Source of the DNA: Pseudomonas anatoliensis
Lineage (GTDB): Bacteria; Pseudomonadota; Gammaproteobacteria; Pseudomonadales; Pseudomonadaceae
Length of the DNA stretch: 64,000 nucleotides
Direction: 5' to 3'
Assembly (NCBI RefSeq): GCF_017976235.1
Contig: NZ_JACVHC010000003.1
Location: 805,445 to 869,444, forward strand
Positions within the stretch are counted from its first letter, which is position 1. Every line of letters begins with the position of its first letter. Shown piece by piece: positions 9,177-19,773 of the stretch. Position numbers and translations under genes: made by a program. The notes under the pieces were generated by a model. That model ran no database searches, had not been told where the DNA came from, and saw only the letters and a list, made by a program, of their open reading frames with translations.

Positions 9177-9659
9177 ATGCCTATTACACCGATCGCCAGC
9201 CGTCCCCACGACCACTCTCATTGCGTGCACAGCGCTTTGTCCGAGGCCGATACTTTGTGTGCACAGAAAGGCTTGCGCCTGACTGCGTTGCGCCGCCGAG
9301 TGCTGGAGCTGGTGTGGCAAAGCCATAAACCGCTGGGTGCCTACGACATTCTCGCGGTGCTGAGCGAGCAGGACGGCCGCCGCGCCGCGCCGCCGACCGT
9401 GTACCGGGCGCTGGATTTCCTTTTGGAAAACGGCCTGGTGCATCGCATCTCCTCGCTCAACGCCTTTGTCGGCTGTGTGCATCCGGAGCACGCGCACCAG
9501 GGCCAGTTCCTGATCTGCCGCGAATGCCACGCGGCCATCGAGCTTGAGCAAAAAGTGATCAGCGACGCGATCATCAACAGCGCCAAGGATGTCGGTTTTA
9601 TCGTCGAAGCGCAGACCGTCGAAGTGGTCGGCCTGTGCTCCGGTTGCCAGGGGGCTTGA
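9177..9659 (+). CDS. zur: Zinc uptake regulator Zur (Fur family)
   Basis: The 160-residue Fur-family repressor has the winged-helix segment [31 protein letters not shown] (about residues 31-61), the recognition region [20 protein letters not shown], and metal sites: HPEHAH and two CxxC pairs, C112-REC115 and the C-terminal C-SGC. The extra N-terminal histidines (HDHSHCVH) may also bind zinc. Its TGA overlaps the znuC ATG by one base. It shuts zinc uptake when zinc is plentiful; the proposed box is 27 bases upstream. Confidence 0.94.
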   Translation: MPITPIASRPHDHSHCVHSALSEADTLCAQKGLRLTALRRRVLELVWQSHKPLGAYDILAVLSEQDGRRAAPPTVYRALDFLLENGLVHRISSLNAFVGCVHPEHAHQGQFLICRECHAAIELEQKVISDAIINSAKDVGFIVEAQTVEVVGLCSGCQGA

Positions 9660-10444
9660 TGAGCAATGCGCTGATCCGTCTGGAGAAAGTCGCCGTCACG
9701 TTTGGCGGGCAGACCGTGCTGGACAACATCGAGCTGAGCGTCGAGCCAGGGCAGATCGTCACCCTGATCGGCCCCAATGGCGCCGGCAAGACCACGCTGG
9801 TGCGCGCCGTGCTCGGATTGTTGAAACCGAACAGCGGCAGCGTCTGGCGCAAGCCGAAACTGCGTGTCGGCTACATGCCGCAAAAGCTCCATGTCGACCC
9901 GACCTTGCCACTCTCGGTGCTGCGTTTTCTGCGTTTGGTGCCGGGTGTTGATCGCCCGCGTGCACTGGCGGCTCTGAAAGAAGTCGGCGCCGAGCACGTC
10001 ATCGACAGCCCGGTGCAGAGCGTATCCGGTGGTGAAATGCAGCGCGTACTGCTCGCCCGAGCCCTGCTGCGCGAACCGGAACTGCTGGTACTCGATGAGC
10101 CGGTACAAGGCGTAGATGTCGCTGGCCAGGCCGAGCTGTACAGCCTGATCACCCGACTGCGCGATCGCCACGGCTGCGGCGTGCTGATGGTTTCCCACGA
10201 TCTGCATCTGGTGATGAGCACCACCGACCAGGTGGTCTGCCTCAACCGTCACGTCTGCTGCTCCGGGCATCCCGAGCAAGTCAGCGGCGATCCGGCGTTT
10301 GTCGAACTGTTCGGCAAGAACGCGCCGAGCCTGGCGATTTATCACCACCATCACGACCACGCCCACGACCTGCACGGTTCAGTGGTCAAGGGCCCGGTTT
10401 CGGGCCAACCCCACGTTCATGGAGACAACTGCAAGCATGGCTGA
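9659..10444 (+). CDS. znuC: Zinc ABC transporter ATPase ZnuC
   Basis: The 261-residue ABC ATPase has Walker [10 protein letters not shown], signature VSGGEMQR, Walker B LLVLDEP and the H-loop histidine in MVSHDLH. The start at 9659 ([10 protein letters not shown]) overlaps the zur stop; the frame is open slightly upstream. The C-terminus is unusual: after about residue 225 it becomes very histidine-rich ([13 protein letters not shown] ... [10 protein letters not shown]), a likely zinc-binding tail. It overlaps znuB by 8 bases, so the three genes are probably cotranscribed. Confidence 0.95.
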   Translation: MSNALIRLEKVAVTFGGQTVLDNIELSVEPGQIVTLIGPNGAGKTTLVRAVLGLLKPNSGSVWRKPKLRVGYMPQKLHVDPTLPLSVLRFLRLVPGVDRPRALAALKEVGAEHVIDSPVQSVSGGEMQRVLLARALLREPELLVLDEPVQGVDVAGQAELYSLITRLRDRHGCGVLMVSHDLHLVMSTTDQVVCLNRHVCCSGHPEQVSGDPAFVELFGKNAPSLAIYHHHHDHAHDLHGSVVKGPVSGQPHVHGDNCKHG

Positions 10445-11225
10445 TTTTCTGTTGTATGCCCTGCTTGCAGGTCTGGCGCTGGCGGTGGTCGCAGGGCCGC
10501 TCGGCTCGTTTGTGGTGTGGCGGCGCATGGCGTATTTCGGCGATACCTTGTCCCATGCCGCATTGCTCGGCGTGGCGCTGGGTTTTCTGCTGGATGTCAG
10601 CCCGACGGTTGCGGTCACGGTCGGCTGCCTGCTGCTGGCGGTGTTGCTGGTCACGTTGCAACAGCGTCAGCCGCTGGCGTCCGACACGCTTTTGGGAATT
10701 CTCGCACCGAGCACGCTCTCTCTCGGGCTTGTCGTACTAAGCTTCATGCATGAAGTGCGGATCGACCTGATGGCCTATCTGTTCGGTGACCTGCTGGCGA
10801 TCAGCCCGACTGATCTTGCGTGGATCCTCGGCGGCAGCGCGGCGGTGCTGGTGTTACTGGTGACGCTGTGGCGGCCGCTGCTGGCGATCACCGTGCACGA
10901 GGAACTGGCCAGGGTTGAAGGCCTGCCGGTCGCGGGTTTGCGCATGGCGCTGATGTTGTTGATCGCGGTGGTGATCGCGGTGGCGATGAAAATCGTCGGT
11001 GTGTTGCTGATCACTTCGCTGTTGATCATTCCGGCGGCTGCGGCACAGCGTCACGCTCGGTCACCGGAGCAGATGGCGCTGGGTGCGAGCCTGCTGGGCA
11101 TGCTCGCCGTGTGTGGCGGGCTGGCGTTGTCATGGTTCAAGGACACCCCGGCGGGGCCGTCAATCGTAGTGACGGCGGCCGCACTGTTTCTGCTGAGTTT
11201 TGTTCTGCCCCGTCGTGGGGTGTAG
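10437..11225 (+). CDS. znuB: Zinc ABC transporter permease ZnuB
   Basis: The 262-residue inner-membrane permease of the ABC-3 (ZnuB/MntB) family has about eight hydrophobic segments and the conserved N-terminal pattern [32 protein letters not shown] followed by [12 protein letters not shown]. The true start at 10437 lies inside the histidine-tail codons of znuC; the longer frame upstream is only a shadow of znuC. It forms the membrane channel with ZnuC and receives zinc from ZnuA. Confidence 0.95.
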   Translation: MADFLLYALLAGLALAVVAGPLGSFVVWRRMAYFGDTLSHAALLGVALGFLLDVSPTVAVTVGCLLLAVLLVTLQQRQPLASDTLLGILAPSTLSLGLVVLSFMHEVRIDLMAYLFGDLLAISPTDLAWILGGSAAVLVLLVTLWRPLLAITVHEELARVEGLPVAGLRMALMLLIAVVIAVAMKIVGVLLITSLLIIPAAAAQRHARSPEQMALGASLLGMLAVCGGLALSWFKDTPAGPSIVVTAAALFLLSFVLPRRGV

Positions 11226-11262
11226 ACTTGGCCGCTTTTTGCGCAATTAGAGAGTCGCAGGA

Positions 11263-11976
11263 ATGAAGCCGTTCGCCTCCCGTTATCTGCTCCTTGTCGC
11301 ATTTTCAGTGCTGCTGGGCGCCTGCCAAAGCACGCCGCCGGTGGCTGAAGTCCCCGATGCGCGGGCTACGGCCATCGCGCAGCTGGAACAAAGCCTGGCC
11401 AGCAGCGAACTGGCCACTGCCGAAACCCAGTTGGCCACTTTGCAGACTGAAACCCCTAACGATCAATCCCTTGAGCAATATCAGCGGCAATTGGCCGAGG
11501 CGTATCTGCGTCGCAGCCAGATCGTCTTGCAAAAGGGTGATGTAAACGCTGCGGCAACCGCTTTGAGCCGTGCACGTGTACTGATGCCCAAGGCCCCGGC
11601 GCTGACCGGTGGCGTCAACGGCGCCATTACCGAAGCGCGCAAGGCCGAGCTTGAAAAAGCCGAAGCGGCGTTGCTCGCGGCGGAAGCCAAGCCGAAAGCC
11701 AAGGTGATTGATCCGACAGCCGAAAGCACCACGGTTGCGCTGAATATCACCGATAGCCACAAACTTCGCCGCCAACTGGATGCGATCGCCGCCGATGTGG
11801 TGAATTACGAGTGTGCGGTGACTATTCAGGCGCCACGCACCAATGACTATCCCTGGTTGGCGAATTTGCTGACCAAGCGTGTGAAGAAATTGAATCCGGA
11901 TTTTGATCTGAAGATCGAGAAACAGATTCTGCGCACGGTGCCGGCGCAGATGGTTCTGAGTCCGCGTAAACCGTAA
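11263..11976 (+). CDS. Conserved lipoprotein with TPR-like region
   Basis: The 237-residue protein has a lipoprotein signal peptide with lipobox LLGAC (Cys near residue 21). Residues 34-115 are helical with spaced alanines (LEQSLASSELATAETQLATL ... AYLRRSQIVLQKGDVNAAATALSRARVL), which looks like two tetratricopeptide-type repeats. A coiled, Lys/Ala-rich segment follows. The C-terminus has no family I recognise. It follows znuB by 37 bases on the same strand and resembles the conserved lipoprotein found next to znuB in other Pseudomonas. Function is unknown. Confidence 0.8.
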   Translation: MKPFASRYLLLVAFSVLLGACQSTPPVAEVPDARATAIAQLEQSLASSELATAETQLATLQTETPNDQSLEQYQRQLAEAYLRRSQIVLQKGDVNAAATALSRARVLMPKAPALTGGVNGAITEARKAELEKAEAALLAAEAKPKAKVIDPTAESTTVALNITDSHKLRRQLDAIAADVVNYECAVTIQAPRTNDYPWLANLLTKRVKKLNPDFDLKIEKQILRTVPAQMVLSPRKP

Positions 11977-12052
11977 AAAGATCGCAGCCTCCGGCAGCTC
12001 CTACAGGGCGAATGTGAACCCATGTAGGAGCTGCCGAACGCTGCGATCTTTT
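11977..12052. repeat. REP doublet, family A
   Basis: Inverted pair of the GATCGCAG...AGGAGCTGCCG unit between the convergent ends of the lipoprotein gene and katE, almost touching both stops. It could act as a bidirectional terminator. Confidence 0.9.
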
Positions 12053-12056
12053 GCTT

Positions 12057-14198
12057 TTACGCCGGAACGGCTTTCGCCTTAGGCTCCCGCGCCCAAACCC
12101 GATGTTGCCCGATCGCGGCAAAGAACGGCTTGGTCAACGCCCCGACATCCTTACCCTCCAGCAACCCGGCATCCGCCTCCAGCTTCAACACGTCCAGCAA
12201 CTGCTTGGCTTCGCCGTGCAAGGCAATCGCCTTCAGGTGCTTATACGCCTCCAGCACGTAATGCAGCGCCACGCCGTCACCACTCAACGCTTTGACCGAC
12301 GCCGCGCCACCCGGCACGAACACCGCATCGAAAATCACGGAAGGCATGCCTTCCATCGATGCATCTACCGGCAGGCTTTTGCCATCGGCGGTTTTTACCG
12401 GCGCCGAGGTCGGGCCGAGCAATTTGGCGTGCGCACCTTCAGCGGCCAGTGCTTTCTTCATCGCATCAATCGCCGCACCATCGACGCCGTTGGCAGCAAG
12501 AATCGCCACTTTTCGCGTCTTGATGTTTTCTGGCAACAAATTGGCCTGGCTCAGCGCCGGTGAATGATCGAAAGACGTTTTGCGTGCTTCGACCGTGCCT
12601 TTGGCGGGTGCCGGCAGACCGAGGTTCGCCGCCACGCGCTTGGCCAGTTCCAGATCGATGTTCGCCAGAATTTCGTTCACTTCCCGCGCACGGATGAACT
12701 CGCGCTCAACCTTGCCCAGCTCGAAGCTGTAAGCGGCAATGATGTGTTCCTTCTCATGCTCGCTCATGCTGTTGAAGAACAAGGTTGCCTGCGAGAAGTG
12801 ATCGCTGAACGACTCGCTGCGCTGACGGATCTTGGCGGCGTCGATGCGTTCCGGATAACTCTCGAAACCGCCGTCCTGCGCGGCCGGTGGGGTTTCTTTC
12901 GGCCAGCCGCCGTCAATCGAGTTCGGCTCGTAAGAGGCGCGCCCCTTGTCAATCGTTGTGCGGTGCTGAGCATCGCGCTGACCGTTGTGGAACGGCGCCA
13001 CCGGACGGTTGATCGGCAGCTCATGAAAGTTCGGCCCACCGAGTCGGCTGATTTGCGTATCGGTGTAAGAAAATAGCCGACCTTGCAGCAGCGGATCGTT
13101 GGAGAAGTCGATACCCGGAACAATGTGGCCAGGGCAGAACGCAACCTGCTCGGTCTCGGCAAAGAAGTTGTCCGGATTGCGGTTGAGGGTCATTTTGCCC
13201 AGCGGCGTGATCGGCACGATTTCTTCTGGGATCAGCTTGGTCGGGTCGAGGATGTCGAAGTCGAAGTCATGCTCGTTCTCCTCCTCGATGATCTGTACGC
13301 CCAACTCCCATTCCGGGTAGTCGCCCATCTCGATGGCTTCCCAGAGATCGCGACGGTGATAGTCGGTGTCTTTACCGGCGAGCTTTTGCGCTTCGTCCCA
13401 CACCAGCGAGCAAGTCCCCGCAGTCGGGCGCCAGTGGAATTTGACGAAGCGCGATTTGCCCTCGGCGTTGATCAGGCGGAAGGTGTGCACGCCAAAACCC
13501 TGCATGCTGCGCAGGCTTTTCGGGATCGCCCGGTCGGACATCGCCCAGATGACCATGTGCGCCGACTCCGGCACCAGCGACACGAAGTCCCAGAAGGTGT
13601 CGTGAGCCGAGCCGCCGGTAGGAATTTCGTTGTGCGGTTCAGGTTTTACCGCGTGGACGAAGTCAGGGAACTTGATCGCGTCCTGAATGAAAAACACCGG
13701 CATGTTGTTGCCGACCAGGTCGAAGTTGCCCTCGTCGGTGAAGAACTTCACGGCAAAACCGCGCACGTCACGCACGGTGTCGCCGGAACCGCGCGGCCCT
13801 TGCACTGTGGAAAAGCGCACGAATACCGGTGTTTTCTTCCCCGGATCCTGTAGGAATCCGGCTTTGGTCAGCGCAGCATGATTTTCATAGGCTTGAAAGA
13901 AACCATGAGCCCCGGTGCCGCGCGCATGGACGATGCGCTCCGGAATACGTTCATGGTCAAAATGCGTGATTTTTTCACGCATGATGAAATCTTCCAGCAG
14001 TGACGGCCCGCGCTCACCGACCTTGAGGGTGTTCTGGTTGTCGGCGATCTTCACGCCTTGGTTGGTGCGCAGTGCCTGGCCGGTTGCGTCGGAGCGAAAA
14101 GTCTCCAGACTGTCCAGCTTGGTATTAGTGTTGGCGCGATCCGGGGTATCGGTTCCAGCCATTTCACTTTTTGCAGGGGCAGGTTTCTTGGTACTCAT
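12057..14198 (-). CDS. katE: Catalase HPII, large-subunit
   Basis: The 713-residue clade II catalase disproportionates hydrogen peroxide. The catalytic histidine lies in PERIVHARG (about residue 100), the distal Asn region in [16 protein letters not shown], and the heme-ligand tyrosine in [15 protein letters not shown]. The last 150 residues form the extra class I glutamine-amidotransferase-like domain ([23 protein letters not shown]) that distinguishes HPII from small catalases. The frame is open to 14351, but the ATG at 14198 follows GAGGAG. HPII genes are usually RpoS-controlled; no clear promoter could be assigned. Confidence 0.95.
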   Translation of the reverse strand: MSTKKPAPAKSEMAGTDTPDRANTNTKLDSLETFRSDATGQALRTNQGVKIADNQNTLKVGERGPSLLEDFIMREKITHFDHERIPERIVHARGTGAHGFFQAYENHAALTKAGFLQDPGKKTPVFVRFSTVQGPRGSGDTVRDVRGFAVKFFTDEGNFDLVGNNMPVFFIQDAIKFPDFVHAVKPEPHNEIPTGGSAHDTFWDFVSLVPESAHMVIWAMSDRAIPKSLRSMQGFGVHTFRLINAEGKSRFVKFHWRPTAGTCSLVWDEAQKLAGKDTDYHRRDLWEAIEMGDYPEWELGVQIIEEENEHDFDFDILDPTKLIPEEIVPITPLGKMTLNRNPDNFFAETEQVAFCPGHIVPGIDFSNDPLLQGRLFSYTDTQISRLGGPNFHELPINRPVAPFHNGQRDAQHRTTIDKGRASYEPNSIDGGWPKETPPAAQDGGFESYPERIDAAKIRQRSESFSDHFSQATLFFNSMSEHEKEHIIAAYSFELGKVEREFIRAREVNEILANIDLELAKRVAANLGLPAPAKGTVEARKTSFDHSPALSQANLLPENIKTRKVAILAANGVDGAAIDAMKKALAAEGAHAKLLGPTSAPVKTADGKSLPVDASMEGMPSVIFDAVFVPGGAASVKALSGDGVALHYVLEAYKHLKAIALHGEAKQLLDVLKLEADAGLLEGKDVGALTKPFFAAIGQHRVWAREPKAKAVPA

Positions 14199-14303
14199 CA
14201 GACGTAAACTCCTCGTTTGACCCCCGGGACGTGCCGAGGACTCTTGAGTGGTTCCCGGGCACGGCACCCAGGGTTTCAAGTCGCTTACGTAGTGACCGAT
14301 GAC

Positions 14304-14325
14304 AAGGAACGGGCGTTCCTTTTTT
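14304..14325 (+). terminator. Orphan terminator-like hairpin between katE and metN
   Basis: On the plus strand AAGGAAC, loop GGGC and GTTCCTT are followed directly by a run of Ts. No plus-strand gene ends here; katE starts on the other strand at 14198 and metN starts at 14462. It may end a short transcript or a leader. Confidence 0.5.
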
Positions 14326-14461
14326 ATGACCTTTGATCTTCTTATTGCCAATTCGAAGGTTAATTGCGAAATAAATGCTAAGAACCTCTATACGGACAGG
14401 CTAAAATGCGCGCCCGGCTAACCGCTGATCCTTTTCTAACGCGCCCCACAAGGTTCGCTAC

Positions 14462-15469
14462 GTGATCGAGTTTCAAAACGTCCACAAGACTTACCGCGTC
14501 GCCGGTAAGGACATCCCCGCCCTGCACCCGACCAGTCTCTCGATTGAGAACGGTCAGGTCTTCGGTCTGATCGGCCATTCCGGTGCGGGAAAAAGTACCC
14601 TGCTGCGTCTGATCAATCGCCTGGAAGAATCCAGTGGCGGCAAGATTTTCGTCGACGGCGAAGAAGTCACCGCGCTGGACGCCAACGGCCTGCGCCGTTT
14701 CCGCCAGCAAGTCGGGATGATCTTCCAGCACTTCAACCTGCTCGCGTCCAAGACTGTCGCCGACAACGTTGCGTTGCCGCTGACCTTGGCGGGCGAGTTG
14801 TCGAGCAGCGAAATAGACCAGCGTGTGGCTGAATTGCTGGCGCGGGTTGGCCTGTCCGACCACGCGAAGAAATACCCGGCGCAGCTGTCCGGCGGTCAGA
14901 AGCAGCGTGTCGGCATCGCCCGCGCTCTGGCGACCAAGCCCAAGATTCTGCTGTGCGACGAAGCCACCAGCGCTCTCGACCCGCAGACCACGGCATCGGT
15001 CTTGCAACTGTTGGCCGAGATCAATCGCGAGCTGAAACTGACCATCGTGCTGATCACCCACGAGATGGACGTCATCCGCCGCGTATGCGATCAGGTTGGT
15101 GTGATGGACGCTGGCGTGATCGTCGAGCAAGGTTCGGTGGCCGATGTATTCCTGCATCCGCAGCACCCGACCACCAAGCGTTTTGTGCAGGAAAGCGAGC
15201 AGATCGACGAAAGCGAGCAGCGCGATGACTTCGCTCACGTGCCGGGCCGTATCGTGCGTCTGACCTTCCAGGGCGAAGCGACCTACGCGCCGTTGCTCGG
15301 TACTGTCGCCCGCGAGACCGGTGTCGACTACAGCATCCTCGCCGGTCGTATCGATCGCATCAAAGACGTTCCGTACGGGCAATTGACCCTCGCCGTCACC
15401 GGTGGCGACATGGAAGCGGCGTTCGCCCGCTTCACCGCCGCTGACGTTCACATGGAGGTCCTGCGTTAA
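14462..15469 (+). CDS. metN: Methionine ABC transporter ATPase MetN
   Basis: The 335-residue ATPase powers D/L-methionine import. Walker [10 protein letters not shown] (near residue 38), signature LSGGQKQR, Walker [16 protein letters not shown] and an H-loop in LITHEMD are present. The C-terminal NIL regulatory domain (about residues 260-335) is where methionine inhibits transport in characterised MetNI. It starts with GTG at 14462. The last codon overlaps metI (TAATG). Three-gene order N-I-Q is standard. Confidence 0.95.
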   Translation: MIEFQNVHKTYRVAGKDIPALHPTSLSIENGQVFGLIGHSGAGKSTLLRLINRLEESSGGKIFVDGEEVTALDANGLRRFRQQVGMIFQHFNLLASKTVADNVALPLTLAGELSSSEIDQRVAELLARVGLSDHAKKYPAQLSGGQKQRVGIARALATKPKILLCDEATSALDPQTTASVLQLLAEINRELKLTIVLITHEMDVIRRVCDQVGVMDAGVIVEQGSVADVFLHPQHPTTKRFVQESEQIDESEQRDDFAHVPGRIVRLTFQGEATYAPLLGTVARETGVDYSILAGRIDRIKDVPYGQLTLAVTGGDMEAAFARFTAADVHMEVLR

Positions 15470-16143
15470 TGGAAGCCTTTATGAGCTTTTTCGCCAATAT
15501 CGACTGGTACGAAATCTGGCTGGCCACCGGCGACACGATGCTGATGCTCGGCGGTTCGCTGCTGTTCACCGTGCTGCTCGGCCTGCCGCTGGGTGTGCTG
15601 CTGTTCTTGTGCAGCCCGCGTCAGTTGCTGGAAAACCGCGGTGTCTACGCATTCATGTCGCTGGCGGTGAACATCCTGCGCTCGCTGCCGTTCATCATTC
15701 TGCTGATCGTGATGATCCCGTTCACCGTGCTGATCACCGGCACCTCGCTGGGCGTGGCCGGAGCGATTCCGCCGCTGGTGGTGGGTGCAACGCCGTTCTT
15801 CGCGCGTCTGGTGGAAACTGCGCTGCGTGAAGTCGATCGCGGCATCATCGAAGCGACCCAGTCGATGGGCGCGACAACCCGGCAGATCATCGTCAACGCG
15901 TTGCTGCCAGAGGCCCGTCCGGGCATCTTCGCAGCGATTACCGTGACAGCGATTACACTGGTTTCCTACACGGCGATGGCCGGTGTGGTGGGTGCCGGTG
16001 GCCTAGGCGACCTGGCGATCCGTTTCGGCTACCAGCGTTTCCAGACCGACGTGATGATCGTCACCGTGGTGTTGCTGCTGATCCTGGTGCAAGTGCTGCA
16101 AATGGTAGGCGACCGACTGGTCGTGCATTTCTCGCGCAAATAA
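15469..16143 (+). CDS. metI: Methionine ABC transporter permease MetI
   Basis: The 224-residue inner-membrane permease has five or six hydrophobic segments and the ABC-permease EAA loop ATQSMGATTRQIIVNALLPEARPGI, which docks on MetN. The ATG overlaps the metN stop; a second in-frame ATG (MSFFANIDW) four codons later is also possible. It is followed by metQ after a 77-base gap. Confidence 0.95.
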   Translation: MEAFMSFFANIDWYEIWLATGDTMLMLGGSLLFTVLLGLPLGVLLFLCSPRQLLENRGVYAFMSLAVNILRSLPFIILLIVMIPFTVLITGTSLGVAGAIPPLVVGATPFFARLVETALREVDRGIIEATQSMGATTRQIIVNALLPEARPGIFAAITVTAITLVSYTAMAGVVGAGGLGDLAIRFGYQRFQTDVMIVTVVLLLILVQVLQMVGDRLVVHFSRK

Positions 16144-16220
16144 CCGGTTTTTGTAATCAAGAGATGAGCCGGCCATTCGCTGGCAGGCGCCAGACGGGCG
16201 CCTCATAAGGAGTTAGCTGA

Positions 16221-16991
16221 ATGAAAAAACTGATCGCTGCTTTCGCTGCCGTTGCGGCATTCTCGGCCCACGCCGAAACCCTGACCGTTGCCGCCAGCCC
16301 GGTGCCCCACGCGGAAATCCTCGAATTCGTGAAGCCTGCACTGGCCAAAGAAGGCGTGGATCTGAAGGTCAAGGTCTTCACCGATTACATTCAGCCGAAC
16401 GTACAGGTTGCCGAAAAGCGTCTGGACGCCAACTTCTTCCAGCACCAGCCGTACCTCGATGAGTTCAACAAGGCCAAGGGCACCAGCCTGGTCGCCGTGA
16501 CCGGCGTACACCTGGAACCACTGGGCGCGTACTCGAGCAAGATCAAGAAGATCGAAGAATTGCCAGGCGGCGCCAACGTGGTGATCCCGAACGACGCCAC
16601 CAACGGCGGCCGTGCGCTGTTGCTGCTGGCCAAGGCTGGCGTGATCACCTTGAAGGACCCGACCAACATCCTGTCGACCATCAAAGACATCGCGCAAAAC
16701 CCGAAAGACCTGAAATTCCGCGAACTGGAAGCCGCGACCATCCCGCGCGTGCTGACTCAGGTTGATCTGGCGCTGATCAACACCAACTACGCGCTGGAAG
16801 CCAAGCTTGATCCGTCCAAGGATGCGCTGGTGATCGAAGGCAACGATTCGCCATACGTGAACATCCTCGTGTCCCGTGCGGACAACAAGGACAGCGACGC
16901 GATGAAGAAACTGGCCGCAGCCCTGCACAGCCCGGAAGTGAAGCAATTCATTACCGAGAAGTACAAGGGTGCGGTGTTGCCGGCGTTCTGA
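16221..16991 (+). CDS. metQ: Methionine-binding protein MetQ
   Basis: The 256-residue NlpA/MetQ-family binding protein delivers methionine to MetNI. The signal peptide MKKLIAAFAAVAAFSAHA is followed directly by ETLTVAASPVPHAEILEFVKP. Unlike many MetQ proteins it has no lipobox cysteine, so it is probably soluble in the periplasm. Ligand-region motifs NFFQHQPYLDEFN and LALINTNYAL are intact. The start is preceded by AAGGAG (ataaggagttagctg). A strong terminator follows the stop. Confidence 0.95.
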   Translation: MKKLIAAFAAVAAFSAHAETLTVAASPVPHAEILEFVKPALAKEGVDLKVKVFTDYIQPNVQVAEKRLDANFFQHQPYLDEFNKAKGTSLVAVTGVHLEPLGAYSSKIKKIEELPGGANVVIPNDATNGGRALLLLAKAGVITLKDPTNILSTIKDIAQNPKDLKFRELEAATIPRVLTQVDLALINTNYALEAKLDPSKDALVIEGNDSPYVNILVSRADNKDSDAMKKLAAALHSPEVKQFITEKYKGAVLPAF

Positions 16992-17008
16992 TTCAGATTG
17001 CTGCAATG

Positions 17009-17041
17009 AAAAAGGGGCGCATTCGATGCGCCCCTTTTTTT
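17009..17041 (+). terminator. Rho-independent terminator of metNIQ
   Basis: A GGGGCGCATtcgATGCGCCCC stem is flanked by A-run and T-run, 20 bases after the metQ stop. It is nearly perfect and could also work on the minus strand. Confidence 0.9.
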
Positions 17042-17060
17042 GTCTGAAATTCAGTCCCCT

Positions 17061-17148
17061 GTAGGAGTGAGCCTGCTCGCGATTGCGCACTGACATTCAA
17101 CATCAATGTTGGCAGGGCTGGCCCCATCGCGAGCAGGCTCACTCCTAC
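17061..17148. repeat. REP doublet, family B
   Basis: Inverted copies of the GTAGGAGTGAGCCTGCTCGC unit with a 40-base loop, between the metNIQ terminator and the sco gene end. The same unit recurs at 41857 and 44373. Confidence 0.9.
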
Positions 17149-17164
17149 AAGGGCGGTGGTGGGC

Positions 17165-17800
17165 TTACTTGCGGTTAAGCATCACCGGCAACTGCGCCAC
17201 CAGTTTGGCGTTGTTCAGCGGCGCCCGAATAAACCCGCGCTGCGTGCCGTCCGGGCCAATCACCGCGAGATTGCCGCTATGGTCGACGGTGTAATTCGGT
17301 TTGCTGGTATCCGCCGGAATAAACGGAATACTCACCGCGTTCGCGACCTTCTGCAGCTCTTCAATCGAGGTCGGCGTGAGGCCGATGAATTGCGGATCAA
17401 AGTAGCCCAGATACTGCTTCAACTGCTTCGGGTGATCGCGGTTGGGGTCGACGCTGACCAGCACGATCTGCAACTTGTCCACAGCGTCCTTAGGCAGTTC
17501 GCTTTTGATCTGGCGCAGTTGCGCAAGGGTGGTCGGGCAGATGTCCGGGCAGAAGGTGTAGCCGAAAAACAGCAGGCTCCACTTGCCTTTGAGTTCATTG
17601 ATCGCGACCGGTTTGCCGTCCTGATCGGTCATCGTCACGTCCGGCAGATTGCGGCTCTGCGGCAGCAGAATGATGCCGGCGTCGATCAGCGCGGTCGGAT
17701 CGCCCTGGCCCTTGCCGCTCAGCACTTTGTTGACCGTAAGGCCGAGGATCAACGCGACCACGGCGACGAGGATGAAAACGGTTTTCTGGGTTCGAGTCAT
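17165..17800 (-). CDS. SCO1/SenC copper chaperone for cytochrome oxidase
   Basis: The 211-residue membrane-anchored thioredoxin-fold protein inserts copper into the CuA site of oxidase subunit II. It has an N-terminal anchor ([16 protein letters not shown]), the copper-binding CPDIC motif (residues 84-88) in [17 protein letters not shown], and the distal histidine in YTVDHSGN (residue 174). The open frame extends far upstream only as a shadow of cyoE; the ATG at 17800 overlaps the cyoE stop as ATGA. It is the last gene of the oxidase assembly operon. Confidence 0.94.
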   Translation of the reverse strand: MTRTQKTVFILVAVVALILGLTVNKVLSGKGQGDPTALIDAGIILLPQSRNLPDVTMTDQDGKPVAINELKGKWSLLFFGYTFCPDICPTTLAQLRQIKSELPKDAVDKLQIVLVSVDPNRDHPKQLKQYLGYFDPQFIGLTPTSIEELQKVANAVSIPFIPADTSKPNYTVDHSGNLAVIGPDGTQRGFIRAPLNNAKLVAQLPVMLNRK

Positions 17801-18696
17801 AGGTTCAACAGTAAGTAGTGGTCTACGAGCAGGGCGATGAACAGCAGGAACAAGTAATAAATAGAGTACTTGAAGGTGTTGATCGCCGCGTGCGGCCGAG
17901 TGCCACGGTACAGCACCACGGCCCATTGCAGAAACCTCGCGCCCAGAGCGAGGGCGCAAATCAGGTAGAGCACGCCGCTCATGTGGATCACATAAGGCAG
18001 TAGGCTCACGGCCAGCAGCGCAAAGGTGTACAGCAGAATGTGCACTTTGGTGTAGTGCTCGCCGTGGGTGACCGGCAGCATCGGGATATCGGCCTTGGCG
18101 TATTCCTCTTTGCGATGAATCGCCAGCGCCCAGAAGTGTGGCGGCGTCCAGGCGAAGATGATCAGCACCAGCAGCAACGGTTCGGCGCTGACGTGGCCGG
18201 TGGCGGCAGTCCAGCCGAGCAGCGGCGGCGCGGCGCCAGCCAGACCACCGATGACGATGTTCTGCGGCGTCGCGCGTTTGAGGAAACCGGTGTAAACCAC
18301 CGCGTAACCAAGCAACGAAGCGAGCGTCAGCCACGCCGTCAGCGGATTGGTGAAGGTCAGCAACAACGCCTGCCCCAGCAGCGCCAATACCAGCGCAAAC
18401 GTCAGCGCGGCGGCAGGTGAGACCCGGCCCTCGGCCAACGGCCGTTTGTGGGTGCGCGCCATCAGCGCGTCGATGCGCCGATCCACCACATGATTGACCG
18501 CCGCCGCGCCGCCGGCACACAGCGCAATCCCCAGGTTGCCGAACACCAGCACCGTCCACGGCACCCCGGCGCGGGTCGCGAGAAACATGCCGACCAGCGA
18601 GGTGATGAGCATCAGCACCACCACTTTCGGTTTGGTCAGCTCCAGATAATCGCGCCACAACGCCTGCGCGGGACGTTCGCCAATCAGAATCGCCAC
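17797..18696 (-). CDS. cyoE: Protoheme IX farnesyltransferase (heme O synthase)
   Basis: This 299-residue UbiA-family membrane enzyme farnesylates heme B to heme O, the first step to heme A. The prenyl-diphosphate-binding [20 protein letters not shown] region (residues 68-87) is present, with a second Asp-rich loop after [18 protein letters not shown]. About eight or nine membrane segments are seen. It overlaps the heme A synthase gene by 13 bases and sco by 4, so the assembly genes are tightly coupled. Confidence 0.95.
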   Translation of the reverse strand: MAILIGERPAQALWRDYLELTKPKVVVLMLITSLVGMFLATRAGVPWTVLVFGNLGIALCAGGAAAVNHVVDRRIDALMARTHKRPLAEGRVSPAAALTFALVLALLGQALLLTFTNPLTAWLTLASLLGYAVVYTGFLKRATPQNIVIGGLAGAAPPLLGWTAATGHVSAEPLLLVLIIFAWTPPHFWALAIHRKEEYAKADIPMLPVTHGEHYTKVHILLYTFALLAVSLLPYVIHMSGVLYLICALALGARFLQWAVVLYRGTRPHAAINTFKYSIYYLFLLFIALLVDHYLLLNL

Positions 18697-19763
18697 GGCG
18701 TTTCTCCTTTTATTGTGATGGGCGCCGCCGAGTGTTTACGCGGGCTCAAGCGCCACCGCGCAATCAGCGGCCGCTTGACCCGAACCAGACTGGTGCGTGC
18801 GTGATAATTGACCAGCACCATCGACAACAACAGTGCTGCGCCGCCCGCGTTGTGGGCGACGGCGATTGGCAGCGGCAGATGGAACACCACGTTGCTAATG
18901 CCGAGGGTGATTTGTGCGGCGAGCGCGATCAGCACCAGTGCGGCCAGTCGGGTCATGCCAACCACTTTCAGTTGCCAGGCCAGACCGAGCAGCACCAGCG
19001 TTACCAGCAGCGCGCCGATGCGATGGGTCAGATGAATCGCCGTGCGTGCGTCGCTGTCGAGTTGTCCGCCCAGGTAATTCGGGCCGATGTGTTGAGTCAG
19101 ATGAAAGCCATTGGCGAAATCAGCGGCCGGCAGCCATTCGCCGTGGCACGTCGGGAAGTCGATGCAGGCCACCGCCGCGTAGTTGGAGCTGACCCAGCCA
19201 CCTAGCGCGATCTGACCGATCACCAGCAACAGTCCCGCCGTCGCCCAGTACTGCAAACGCTTGGGCACGGTCAGCGCCGGCAGCACGCCGGACAATCTCA
19301 GGGTCAGCAAAAACAACAGACTCAACGTCGCGAAACCACCGAGCAAATGCCCGGTGACCACTTGCGGCCAGAGCTTGAGCGTCACTGTCCACATGCCAAA
19401 CGCCGCTTGTGCGATGACCACCGCCAGCAAGAACAGTGGCAGTTTCAATGGCAGGCCCGGATGACGCCGGTTGACCCAGGCACGGCCGGCCAGCACTGAG
19501 ATGAGCAGGCCGAGGGCACCGGCGAAGTAGCGATGGATCATCTCGTTCCAACCCTTGTGTGCTTCGACCGGCGCCTCGGGGTAATGCAGTTCGGCATGGG
19601 CCAGTTGGGCTTCGCTTTTCGGCACGCTGATAAATCCGTAGCACCCCGGCCAGTCCGGGCAACCGAGGCCGGCGTGGGTCAGGCGTGTGTAGGCGCCGAG
19701 CAGCACCACAATCAGTGCCAGCAGGGTGGCAAACAGCGCGAGGCGAAATCCAGGTTTGGCCAT
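18684..19763 (-). CDS. ctaA: Heme A synthase (CtaA/COX15 family)
   Basis: The 359-residue membrane protein with eight predicted helices oxidises the heme O methyl group to give heme A. Family signatures include [18 protein letters not shown] near residue 27, a histidine in [10 protein letters not shown], the second-half cysteine pair [11 protein letters not shown] and histidines in [10 protein letters not shown] and VAHNAGG. The cysteine pairs suggest a periplasmic disulfide as in known CtaA. It lies between the SURF1-side gene and cyoE, all on the minus strand. Confidence 0.94.
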   Translation of the reverse strand: MAKPGFRLALFATLLALIVVLLGAYTRLTHAGLGCPDWPGCYGFISVPKSEAQLAHAELHYPEAPVEAHKGWNEMIHRYFAGALGLLISVLAGRAWVNRRHPGLPLKLPLFLLAVVIAQAAFGMWTVTLKLWPQVVTGHLLGGFATLSLLFLLTLRLSGVLPALTVPKRLQYWATAGLLLVIGQIALGGWVSSNYAAVACIDFPTCHGEWLPAADFANGFHLTQHIGPNYLGGQLDSDARTAIHLTHRIGALLVTLVLLGLAWQLKVVGMTRLAALVLIALAAQITLGISNVVFHLPLPIAVAHNAGGAALLLSMVLVNYHARTSLVRVKRPLIARWRLSPRKHSAAPITIKGETPWRF

Positions 19764-19773
19764 GACGATGCCC

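Noticed and set aside
12057..14351. Upstream extension of katE to 14351
   Set aside because: The added 51 residues have no catalase similarity, and the ATG at 14198 has a good ribosome site.
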